From JBJHBP01 sp050485645 (GTDB taxonomy: Bacteria; Pseudomonadota; Gammaproteobacteria; Steroidobacterales; Rariloculaceae), in NCBI GenBank assembly GCA_050485645.1, contig JBJHBT010000054.1:1-14925 (forward strand): a stretch of DNA of 14,925 nt. Direction: 5' to 3'. Position numbers and translations under genes: made by a program. Each line of letters opens with the position of its first letter. The stretch's first letter is position 1. The notes beneath the pieces are model-generated. The model was not told where the DNA came from and did not search any database. It was given only the letters and a program-made list of their open reading frames with translations. Shown here one piece after another: positions 1 through 6,098 of the stretch.

Positions 1-144
1 GAAACTCCCGGCAGGCTGCCGAACCGGCCATCTGCAGTTCAAATCGTTAACACCTTGACAAGCCATGAAAGTCGCGCCAAATCTAGCCTTCAGCCAAATG
101 ACCTCGAAATCTGTCGGACACCAGTGGTCTCTGATGTATGCGCC

Positions 145-501
145 TCAGGAGGAGGCCGTGCGTTCGATGACCACGCCCACCGCGCGTGATCCTTCGATCG
201 CGCCGGGCTTGGTAACCGTCACCTTCACCCAGGGCACACCGAACTCCTCGATGACGATCGATGCGATCGCTTCGGCCAGTGTTTCGACGAGCTGAAACTT
301 CGATTCCTCGACGAAGGTGATCACGCGCTTGGCCACGTCCTTGTAGTTCAGTGCAGTGTCGGTGGAATCGGTTTCGGCCGCGCGTCGGGCATCGATCGCC
401 ATCTCCAGATCCAGCGACACGGTCTGCCGGATACAGCGCTCCCATTCGAAGATGCCGATCACGGTCTCGAGTCTGAGTTCGCGAAGAAAGATCCTGTCCA
501 T
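145..501 (-). CDS. folB: Dihydroneopterin aldolase (FolB)
   Basis: 118 residues, the usual size for bacterial FolB. It converts 7,8-dihydroneopterin to 6-hydroxymethyl-dihydropterin and glycolaldehyde in cytosolic folate synthesis. Visible family features are the N-terminal 'LRLETVIGIFEWER' segment (the L-x-x-x-x-x-I-G-x-x-x-W/x-E pattern), the 'DTALNYKDVAKRV' segment in the middle, 'LVETLAEAIA' with the conserved Glu, and a late 'VTKPGAI' strand carrying the conserved Lys-Pro pair. The ATG at 501 is chosen because the protein then begins exactly at the family's start ('MDRIFLREL') and a GAGG lies 9 bases upstream. That Shine-Dalgarno sequence overlaps the TGA stop of tsaD, so the two genes are very likely one transcript with coupled translation. 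A longer reading of this frame extends into the tsaD coding region and has no support. Confidence 0.93.
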   Translation of the reverse strand: MDRIFLRELRLETVIGIFEWERCIRQTVSLDLEMAIDARRAAETDSTDTALNYKDVAKRVITFVEESKFQLVETLAEAIASIVIEEFGVPWVKVTVTKPGAIEGSRAVGVVIERTASS

Positions 502-512
502 GTCGGTTGTCC

Positions 513-1544
513 TCAAGCGGCCGGCGGCTGAAGTTCGTCCAGTGGCCAGCGGGGGCGGGCAATGATGCGCGGCAGCGACTGTGCGTTGTCCACGGCCCGG
601 CACCAGCCGGCGTAGGCGATCATCGCGCCATTGTCGGTGCACAGCGCCGGGCGGGGATAGTACACGCGCGCGCCGATTCCTGCGCCCAGCGCCTCCAGTT
701 CCGCCCGCAACCGCCTGTTCGCGCCGACACCGCCGGCAATCACCAGGCTCGTCAGGCCGGTCTCCCGCAGCGCACGTGCGCACTTGGCCGCCAGCGTGTC
801 GACCACGGCTGCCTGAAACGAGGCGGCGATATCCGCCCTGATGCTGTCGGACAGACCGTCACCCCCGGCGGCGCAGTCCTGCACGACCAGCCGTACCGCG
901 GTCTTGAGGCCACTGAAGCTCATGTCCAGGCCCTGACGCAGTAACGGACGGGGAAACGCGAAACGCGCCGGATCGCCCTGCTCGGCGAGCGCCGCCAGCG
1001 CCGGACCGCCCGGATACGGCAGCGACAGCAGGCGGGCCACTTTGTCGAACGCCTCGCCGGCGGCATCGTCCAGCGTCTCGCCGATGATGCGATAGCGGCC
1101 CAGGCCCTGCACCGCGACCAGCTGCGAATGACCGCCGGACACCAGCAGCGCCAGGAACGGGAACCGCGGCGGATCGGCTTCCAGCATGCTTGCCAGCAGG
1201 TGACCCTCCATGTGGTGTACCGGAATCGCAGGAATGCCCAACCCGTAGGCCAGCGCGCAGCCGTAGGCTCCACCCACCATCAGCGCACCCACCAGCCCCG
1301 GACCCGCCGTATAGGCGATCGCATCCAGATCATCGACCCCGAGGCCGGCCTGTGCCGTCACCTCCTCCACCATGGTGGCCAGGCGCGCGATATGATCGCG
1401 GCTGGCCAGTTCCGGCACCACGCCGCCAAACTGCGCGTGCAACGCGATCTGGCTGGCCAGCGCCTGGGCCACGAGGCCCCGCCCGCTGTCGTAAATCGCG
1501 ACGCCGGTCTCGTCGCAGCTCGTTTCTATACCCAGTACACGCAT
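513..1544 (-). CDS. tsaD: tRNA N6-threonylcarbamoyladenosine transferase TsaD
   Basis: 343 residues, close to the roughly 340 usual for TsaD (YgjD/Kae1). With TsaB and TsaE it transfers the threonylcarbamoyl group from threonylcarbamoyl-AMP to A37 of ANN-decoding tRNAs. The sequence shows the N-terminal 'GIETSCDETG' ATPase signature, the metal-binding H111-x3-H115 pair in 'HHMEGH', the 'LVSGGHSQL' and 'GETLDDAAGEAFDK' motifs, 'GGVGANRRLR' near residue 271, and the late metal ligand D304 in 'CTDNGAMIA'. The start at 1544 gives the canonical 'MRVLGIETSC'. An upstream extension to 1733 is rejected because it would run across the rpsU promoter and coding region. GGAGG lies about 13 bases before the ATG, which is long and may mean modest initiation. 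It is divergent from rpsU (100-base gap) and 11 bases upstream of folB. In E. coli, plsY lies between tsaD and folB; here it is absent. Confidence 0.97.
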   Translation of the reverse strand: MRVLGIETSCDETGVAIYDSGRGLVAQALASQIALHAQFGGVVPELASRDHIARLATMVEEVTAQAGLGVDDLDAIAYTAGPGLVGALMVGGAYGCALAYGLGIPAIPVHHMEGHLLASMLEADPPRFPFLALLVSGGHSQLVAVQGLGRYRIIGETLDDAAGEAFDKVARLLSLPYPGGPALAALAEQGDPARFAFPRPLLRQGLDMSFSGLKTAVRLVVQDCAAGGDGLSDSIRADIAASFQAAVVDTLAAKCARALRETGLTSLVIAGGVGANRRLRAELEALGAGIGARVYYPRPALCTDNGAMIAYAGWCRAVDNAQSLPRIIARPRWPLDELQPPAA

Positions 1545-1562
1545 GAAAAAAGTCCCGCCTCC

Positions 1563-1592
1563 TTTACATCGGGCGCAGCCTGACGCTAAGAT
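1563..1592 (+). promoter_or_regulatory. Sigma-70-type promoter of rpsU
   Basis: TTTACA (1563-1568) and TAAGAT (1587-1592) are separated by 18 bases, matching a housekeeping -35/-10 pair at five of six and four of six positions. Transcription would begin near 1599, about 46 bases before the rpsU start codon. It sits in the 100-base gap between the divergent tsaD and rpsU genes, exactly where an rpsU promoter is needed. It is called from consensus only. Confidence 0.5.
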
Positions 1593-1605
1593 TACCAGCC
1601 CTGTG

Positions 1606-1631
1606 GCCGGCACCAGCCGGCTTCTTTGTTT
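1606..1631 (+). promoter_or_regulatory. Hairpin plus T-rich tract in the rpsU leader (possible attenuator)
   Basis: GCCGGC (1606-1611), ACCA loop (1612-1615), GCCGGC (1616-1621) forms a 6-bp stem with a tetraloop, followed directly by TTCTTTGTTT (1622-1631). It lies between the proposed promoter and the rpsU Shine-Dalgarno sequence (GAGAGGA, 1634-1640). It looks like a short intrinsic terminator placed in the leader, as in transcription attenuation. The T-tract is interrupted, so termination may be partial or absent. Confidence 0.4.
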
Positions 1632-1644
1632 CCGAGAGGATCGA

Positions 1645-1860
1645 ATGCCGAACGTTCGTATAAGAGAGAGCGAACATTTCGATGCCGCATTGCGGCGGTT
1701 CAAGCGTGCATGCGAGAAGGCCGGTGTGCTCACCGAGCTGCGACGGCGTGAGTTTTACGAGAAACCCACCCAGGAACGCAAGCGCAAGAAAGCCGCGGCC
1801 GTCAAGCGCCATCTGAAACGCAACTCGCGTAGTGCAGCGCGGCGCAAGCGCCTGTACTAG
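1645..1860 (+). CDS. rpsU: 30S ribosomal protein S21
   Basis: 71 residues, exactly the usual S21 length. S21 binds the small subunit near the 3' end of 16S rRNA and helps mRNA selection. The N-terminal 'MPNVRIRESEHFDAALRRFKR' pattern and the very basic C-terminus rich in Arg/Lys ('RKKAAAVKRHLKRN', ending 'RKRLY') are diagnostic. The ATG at 1645 follows GAGAGGA by 4-5 bases; a reading from 1543 would begin inside the tsaD start and promoter region and is not needed. It is the first gene of an rpsU-yqeY transcript. In many gammaproteobacteria dnaG and rpoD follow, but not here. Confidence 0.97.
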   Translation: MPNVRIRESEHFDAALRRFKRACEKAGVLTELRRREFYEKPTQERKRKKAAAVKRHLKRNSRSAARRKRLY

Positions 1861-1891
1861 GAGCCAGTCCACACCTTCCGGTTGCCACGCG

Positions 1892-2350
1892 ATGTCTCTT
1901 CTAAAGGCACGCCTTCAGCAGGATATGCAGGACGCATTACGCGCCGGCGACAAGGCGCGCCTGGGCGTATTGCGCATGGCCATGGCCGCCATCAAGCAGC
2001 GCGAAGTGGACACCCGCCGCCCGCTGGACGATGCCGGCGTGCACGCGGTCATCGAGAAGATGGTCAAGCAGGGCCGCGACGCGCAGACGCAGTACCAGTC
2101 CGGCGATCGCGCGGACCTCGCCGACAAGGAAGCGTCCGAAATCGCCATCCTGCAGACCTACCTGCCCGAACCCCTCAGTGACGCTGAACTGGAAGAGATG
2201 ATCGCCCGAATCATCGACGAAACCGGCGCCACCAGCCCCAGGGACACCGGCAAAGTGCTCGGTGCGCTGAAATCCCGCGCCGCCGGGCGCGTGGACATGA
2301 GCGCAGCCAGTGCCCTGGTGCGTGCCGCGCTGGCCGACCAGGACGGCTGA
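1892..2350 (+). CDS. yqeY: GatB/YqeY domain protein
   Basis: 152 residues, the normal length for free-standing YqeY (about 147-150). The family shares the C-terminal tRNA-binding-type domain of GatB, the amidotransferase subunit; the precise role of the free form is not established. Family features are the N-terminal 'MSLLKARLQQDMQDALRAGDKARLGVLRM' region (helical, with the typical R-x-x-L-R-M), 'AAIKQREVD', the 'MVKQGRDAQTQY' segment, 'EIAILQTYLPEPLSDAEL', and a C-terminal 'DTGKVLGALKSRAAGRVD' matching the conserved MG-K/VM stretch. The ATG at 1892 gives this canonical start; an earlier in-frame ATG at 1832 lies inside rpsU. The start is 31 bases after the rpsU stop, consistent with a shared operon. 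The expected downstream dnaG is replaced by an unrelated lipoprotein gene. Confidence 0.93.
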   Translation: MSLLKARLQQDMQDALRAGDKARLGVLRMAMAAIKQREVDTRRPLDDAGVHAVIEKMVKQGRDAQTQYQSGDRADLADKEASEIAILQTYLPEPLSDAELEEMIARIIDETGATSPRDTGKVLGALKSRAAGRVDMSAASALVRAALADQDG

Positions 2351-2484
2351 GCGACCGCACGCCGGCGGCGTCGACGCCCCGGTGACAGGCCCCGTTGCGG
2401 CTGCATTCAGTATACTTTGAGCCGCTGACGCCAGCTCCCGGGACCGGGTCTGGCCGCACTGACTGAAGCCGGGGTGACCACACG

Positions 2485-2646
2485 ATGAGAAAGCGCATGT
2501 TCGCGGGCCTGCTGCTCGCGCTGTCGGCGTTCCTTGCTGCATGCGGGAGCAGCGGAGGTGGTGGCACACCATCCGCGGAACCACCGCCGCAAAATACCGG
2601 CCTCAATTGGAATGATGGCAACTGGAACCAGGGGGACTGGCAATGA
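2485..2646 (+). CDS. Small lipoprotein, unknown function
   Basis: 53 residues. It has a textbook lipoprotein signal peptide: 'MRKRMF' basic head, hydrophobic stretch to residue 17, and lipobox L17-A-A-C20, so the mature protein would be only 34 residues and lipid-anchored through Cys20. After the cysteine come a Gly/Ser-rich linker ('GSSGGGGTPSAEPPPQ') and an unusual tail repeating Asn-Trp-Asn/Asp-Gly units ('NWNDGNWNQGDWQ'). GGGGTGA about 9 bases upstream is a plausible Shine-Dalgarno sequence. The TGA stop overlaps the ATG of the next gene (ATGA, 2643-2646), which supports both genes being real and translated together. No known family is recognised. The small size makes its reality less certain, but lipobox plus ATGA overlap is a strong combination. 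Confidence 0.75.
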   Translation: MRKRMFAGLLLALSAFLAACGSSGGGGTPSAEPPPQNTGLNWNDGNWNQGDWQ

Positions 2647-3281
2647 ATTCTGCAACAAGAGCCGCGGCCTGCATCCTGCTGCTGGGTACGATGACCTGCT
2701 TTGCGCAGGAGATCGGTATCCCCCACACTTTCGAGGCCGGGACGCCCGCACTTGCGTCCGAGGTCAATGCCAACTTCAGCACGCTGACCGACGCGGTAAA
2801 CCAGAACATTGCCGCGCTTCAGGGCCTTGAGGGTGGCGGCGCGCAGCAGATCGGCGTCATGGAGCTGATGGATGCACGATTCAACGGCGCGCAGATCCCC
2901 ATCTACTGGTTCAATTGGGCCGGGGTATACACCCTGCCGAGCGCCACCCCCCAGGGTTCCTGGGCACTGGAGCCGATTTCAATCGGCAAGCTGCCCGATG
3001 CCTACTCGACCCAACTGTTCGACGACCTCATCAACGCACGGGCATTCACCGACGTGCGAATTCACCTGAACACGGTGGATTCGGTGGCAACGTCGTATCT
3101 CATCAGCTCGGCCGCTTTCTACCTGACCGAGTTTGGCACCTCCACCGTGGGCGGCAGACCGACGCCTTTCGAACGACTGCGGTTTTCCGCGTACGACCAG
3201 CTTTCCGTGACGACGAACGATCCTGTCAATGGGGAGCGCACCACCTGCTACAACGTGGCACTGAACTCGGTGGTCTGCTGA
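2643..3281 (+). CDS. Secreted protein of unknown function, possibly Hcp-like fold
   Basis: 212 residues. A Sec signal peptide occupies residues 1-21 (hydrophobic 'CILLLGTM', likely cleavage after 'CFA'). Residues 28-50 ('HTFEAGTPALASEVNANFSTL') match a motif I have seen in many secreted proteobacterial hypothetical proteins, often just after the signal peptide and before a short helical segment. The remainder (about 70-212) is beta-rich and contains a segment, roughly 112-190 ('ISIGKLPDAYSTQLFDDL', then 'DVRIHLNTV', then a Glu-containing strand 'PFERLRFSAYDQLSV'), whose order resembles Hcp tube-type proteins. That resemblance is weak and an inference. Two late cysteines (202, 212) could form a disulfide. 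The ATG at 2643 overlaps the stop of the lipoprotein gene and has AGGGGGA six bases upstream. It converges on the DUF418 gene with a 17-base gap. Confidence 0.8.
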   Translation: MNSATRAAACILLLGTMTCFAQEIGIPHTFEAGTPALASEVNANFSTLTDAVNQNIAALQGLEGGGAQQIGVMELMDARFNGAQIPIYWFNWAGVYTLPSATPQGSWALEPISIGKLPDAYSTQLFDDLINARAFTDVRIHLNTVDSVATSYLISSAAFYLTEFGTSTVGGRPTPFERLRFSAYDQLSVTTNDPVNGERTTCYNVALNSVVC

Positions 3282-3298
3282 CTGATCCCGGCCGACGA

Positions 3299-4591
3299 CT
3301 ATCGAACGGGCATCGACGTCGCCTGCTGCGTCGATGCCCTCAGCCATGGCTGTGCGCGGCCATAGGTCAACGACCGCCACAACCATTCGAAGGGTCCCGA
3401 CCTGAAGTACTGCAGCCAGATCGGTGACAGCAGCAGCTGAAGGGCACAGACGCCGGCAACAATCGCGATCTGACCGGTCCGTTCGACGCCACCGAACCAG
3501 CCCAGTCCGTGACCGTAGAACACGGTTGTGCAGATCAGCGTGTGCAGCAGGTAGTTCGTGAATGCCATCCTGCCCACTGCGGCAAATCTCCGCCTCAGCC
3601 AGGTCAACACGCCGCTCTGACAGATCAGCATCACCAGGCCAATCCAGCCGAGGCTGACGAACAGACTGCCCCAATAGTTGAACTGAAAGCCGTAGAAGAA
3701 CGACAACGGTCCCCAGTCGTTGGCGAAATTCCAGTAGACGCCATAGCCGACCACAGGAAACCCGACCAGCATCGCCGCGGCGATGAATCCTGCGTAAAGT
3801 CGGACCGGTGCCCGCGCGCTCAGCACGCCGAGTTTATACAGCGCCATACCGATCAGCATCAGCCCCGCGGCGCGCCAGAAGCCCCATATCGCAAGGTAGA
3901 AGGTCTGGAACTCGAGCACACTTGGCGCCCTGTACGCCACCTGCGTCATCCATCCGCTCCGATAGGCCTCGACTTCGGCGGCCAACGCCTCCGGCGGCGG
4001 CTGCCAGCTCTGTTCGATAAACTCGGCCTGCTGTTCGGGTGGCCAGTTCGGCATCGACATGCCGAAGGCGATAAAGATGATCGACGACACCGCCAGCGTG
4101 GCCACGCCGACAGTGATCAGCCGTGCAGGCGTCAGCCCCCGAAACCGATAAACGACGAAAGCACAGACCGCATACAGGAAAAGAATGTCACCCGCCCACA
4201 GCAGATAGGCGTGAGCAAGTCCGAACAGCAGCAGCCAGAACATGCGCCGGTAGTGCAGCGATGCGGGTGACACACCGCGAGCCATTGCACGGTCGGCGAA
4301 CAGCACGATACCGGCACCGAACAGCATCGAGAAAATCGTCATCATCTTCTGGTCGGTGAGAATGTGGCTCAGCAGCCAGACCAGATGGTTCATGCCTTCC
4401 AGGTCACCCCACACGGTGGGATTGATGTAGGCGGCGCCCGGCATCGCGAACAACTGGATGTTCATCACCAGAATGCCGAGCAGCGCAAACCCGCGCAGCG
4501 TATCGAGCGAATCGATCCGCTCACCGGGGCCTACCGGCCCACTGCCGGGCGCTTCGGCCACCTGCCCGGATGTCGTCACATCTGCGCTCAT
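3299..4591 (-). CDS. DUF418 family integral membrane protein (YeiB-like)
   Basis: 430 residues, typical for the family. Visible features are the N-terminal family signature 'RIDSLDTLRGFALLGILVMN' (about 26-45), 'IFSMLFGAGI' (86-95), several long hydrophobic helices (around 33-50, 113-133, 136-150, 158-178, 230-255, 265-285, 307-325, 342-362, 375-393) and the C-terminal DUF418 hallmark 'GRMAFTNYLLHTLICT' (340-355) followed by 'GPFEWLWRSLTYGR'. The function is not established; members are predicted inner-membrane transporters or acyltransferase-like proteins. The ATG at 4591 has GGAG six bases upstream. A GTG at 4603 would add four residues and also has a nearby AGGGG, so the start is slightly uncertain. 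It is separated from the upstream OmpA-like gene by that gene's terminator, so it is probably transcribed alone. Confidence 0.9.
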   Translation of the reverse strand: MSADVTTSGQVAEAPGSGPVGPGERIDSLDTLRGFALLGILVMNIQLFAMPGAAYINPTVWGDLEGMNHLVWLLSHILTDQKMMTIFSMLFGAGIVLFADRAMARGVSPASLHYRRMFWLLLFGLAHAYLLWAGDILFLYAVCAFVVYRFRGLTPARLITVGVATLAVSSIIFIAFGMSMPNWPPEQQAEFIEQSWQPPPEALAAEVEAYRSGWMTQVAYRAPSVLEFQTFYLAIWGFWRAAGLMLIGMALYKLGVLSARAPVRLYAGFIAAAMLVGFPVVGYGVYWNFANDWGPLSFFYGFQFNYWGSLFVSLGWIGLVMLICQSGVLTWLRRRFAAVGRMAFTNYLLHTLICTTVFYGHGLGWFGGVERTGQIAIVAGVCALQLLLSPIWLQYFRSGPFEWLWRSLTYGRAQPWLRASTQQATSMPVR

Positions 4592-4672
4592 AAGCGACTC
4601 CACAGAACCCCTGACCAGAAGGTGCTATGCGTGACGCGCTGATTGCCGCTGGTCGGTCAGCCCGTTTTCAGC

Positions 4673-4694
4673 TCGATATCGAACGGCCCGTTCG
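4673..4694. promoter_or_regulatory. Overlapping palindromes upstream of the DUF418 gene
   Basis: TCGATATCGA (4673-4682) is a perfect 10-bp palindrome. It overlaps a 7-bp inverted repeat CGAACGG-C-CCGTTCG (4680-4694). The pair lies about 80-100 bases upstream of the DUF418 start. The short spacing suits a dimeric regulator site more than an RNA hairpin. A TACAAT -10-like hexamer on the minus strand (4726-4731) lies further upstream, with no good -35. No regulator can be named. Confidence 0.3.
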
Positions 4695-4742
4695 CATGGA
4701 TCGACAGCGCCGCCCCGCAGCTTCCATTGTACGAGAAAGGCC

Positions 4743-4783
4743 TGAAAAAGGCAGATCACCGGGGTGGTCGCACCCCGGTGATC
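4743..4783 (-). terminator. Intrinsic terminator of the OmpA-like gene
   Basis: A perfect 13-bp stem (4754-4766 with 4771-4783) closes a 4-base loop (4767-4770). Read on the minus strand it is followed within a few bases by CTGCCTTTTT. It begins 51 bases beyond the OmpA-like stop codon. Stem length, GC content and the T-tract make this the clearest Rho-independent terminator in the window. Confidence 0.85.
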
Positions 4784-4834
4784 CAACCTGCAAGGGCCGC
4801 GAAGTCCGGTGCTTCGACGCACCGGAACCCGCGA

Positions 4835-5854
4835 TCAGTTCAGACGTCGCATCTCGACACGTCGATTGCGCGAGCGGCCGTCGGCAGTTGAATTGTCTGC
4901 CTCGGGCTGGGTCTCCCCGTAGCCGCGAGCCGTCAGTCGACCGCGATCGACGCCCTCACTGACCAGGAAGTTCACCACGGACTCCGCGCGGCGCTGGGAG
5001 AGGCTCTGATTGTAATCAGCCGAACCCACGTTATCCGTGTGCCCTGCGATTTCAACCCGCACTCCGGGCTGGCCACGCAGCGACTCGGCCACCCGACGCA
5101 GCACGTTCATGGCGTTCGGTGTCAGCTGCGCTGAATCGAACTCGAACGTCACGCCGTCAAGACGCACGGGCGGCGGCGGGGCGGCCGGTTCGCGCTCGAC
5201 CGGCACTTCAACTCTTCGCTCCACTTCCACTTCCCGAACAACCTCGCGCAGCACTTCGCGCTCAACGATCCGGCGGCCGAGCGGTATCTGCACACCGAGG
5301 GAAACGCGCCGATCGTCCATGCCTTTTACACCGCCGGTCCTGAAGCGATCACGGATATAGCGCGCTTCACCGCGTATGCGGACACCGGCCCGTCCGAGTT
5401 CGCCGGTCACAAAGCCAAGTCCGACATTGCCGAAAGCACTGGTCCGATCATCGTCGTCCGGAATGACGTTGTTGCGCACATACCCGCCGCCGAAGACCAG
5501 AAACGGAGATGCGCCTCCGCCTCGAACAAAGCGATACTTCAGATCGAGCCCGATACCATACTGATAGAAATCGGTCAGACTGCTGTCCGGTGTTCTGATC
5601 ACATCGGTAATCGCATGACCTTCCCAGTACAGGCGCTCGCTTATCTGCCTGCCGTATCCGAGCGAAAAGCCAAGCCCTTCGTCACTGGTTCCACGACGCG
5701 TATCGGCATCGAGGTAGAACGGCAGGATCAGCGCATAACTGTCCGTTTCCCGCTCTGCTTCCTGAGCTTGCGCCCGTTCCGTGCCGAATGAAAAACTGAA
5801 AGCTGCAGCAACAGCAAGCGCTGTCACGTTCACTACGTTTCTGGTTTTCATCAT
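4835..5854 (-). CDS. OmpA family outer-membrane protein (beta-barrel plus OmpA C-terminal domain)
   Basis: 339 residues. The signal peptide ends at 'AQA' (about residue 30). Residues 38-195 show alternating amphipathic strands ('LGFSLGYGRQI', 'YGIGLDLKYRFV', 'FLVFGGGYV', 'VSLGVQIPLG'), the pattern of an eight-strand OmpA-type barrel. Residues 196-230 form a charged Glu/Val/Arg linker ending in 'APPPP'. Residues 233-339 are the OmpA-like peptidoglycan-binding domain: 'VTFEFDSAQLTPNAM', 'GHTDNVGSADYNQSLSQRRA' with D274 and R289 at the positions that bind diaminopimelate in this family, and 'YGETQPEADN...RNRRVE'. Likely role: outer-membrane protein tethered to the cell wall. The ATG at 5854 (followed directly by a second ATG) has GGGAG six bases upstream. 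It is followed by a strong terminator, so it is the last gene of its transcript. Confidence 0.95.
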   Translation of the reverse strand: MMKTRNVVNVTALAVAAAFSFSFGTERAQAQEAERETDSYALILPFYLDADTRRGTSDEGLGFSLGYGRQISERLYWEGHAITDVIRTPDSSLTDFYQYGIGLDLKYRFVRGGGASPFLVFGGGYVRNNVIPDDDDRTSAFGNVGLGFVTGELGRAGVRIRGEARYIRDRFRTGGVKGMDDRRVSLGVQIPLGRRIVEREVLREVVREVEVERRVEVPVEREPAAPPPPVRLDGVTFEFDSAQLTPNAMNVLRRVAESLRGQPGVRVEIAGHTDNVGSADYNQSLSQRRAESVVNFLVSEGVDRGRLTARGYGETQPEADNSTADGRSRNRRVEMRRLN

Positions 5855-6098
5855 CTCTAACTCCCACTGAGAAAATGGACCGGTTCTCCGGCTGACCGGC
5901 GGCCCATGTTATTGCATAAAATCAAATAGCCTGCACAAGCCAACTGTGCATAACCCAACTGACTATAGGCTAATTTGCGACACAATAATAGTTGATCTGA
6001 TTTTGTTTTCTCTAATGTGTTGCTATTTCACGACACTTTGCCGCAGCGCTTCCCTTGTGCAATCGACCTCATGGACCCACGTCCACCAACAACCAGAC
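5855..6098. promoter_or_regulatory. AT-rich intergenic region holding the ompA-like promoter and leader
   Basis: This 244-base gap is clearly more AT-rich than its surroundings. A 6-bp inverted repeat TGCACA-N7-TGTGCA (5932-5950) lies 80-95 bases upstream of the OmpA-like start and may be an operator. TGCATAA occurs twice nearby (about 5913-5919 and 5947-5953). On the minus strand a TTGGCT/TTTATG pair with 17-base spacing falls in this segment, but the match to consensus is modest. I see no gene here and no convincing terminator for the gene that ends at 6099. Confidence 0.4.

Noticed and set aside
55..83. TTGACA at 55-60 as a promoter
   Set aside because: A perfect -35 hexamer, but no acceptable -10 hexamer 16-18 bases downstream and no credible plus-strand gene follows.
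1545..1733. 63-residue N-terminal extension of TsaD
   Set aside because: It would cross the rpsU promoter and the first part of rpsU in antisense, and TsaD proteins begin at the 'MRVLGIETSC' reached from 1544.
2643..3281. Firm assignment of the secreted protein as a type VI secretion Hcp
   Set aside because: It has a Sec signal peptide, no other type VI genes are nearby, and the similarity is only in the order of a few strands.
3509..4270. 253-residue open frame on the plus strand
   Set aside because: Antisense to the DUF418 gene, which has clear family motifs; the plus frame is rich in His/Gln/Arg with no structure.
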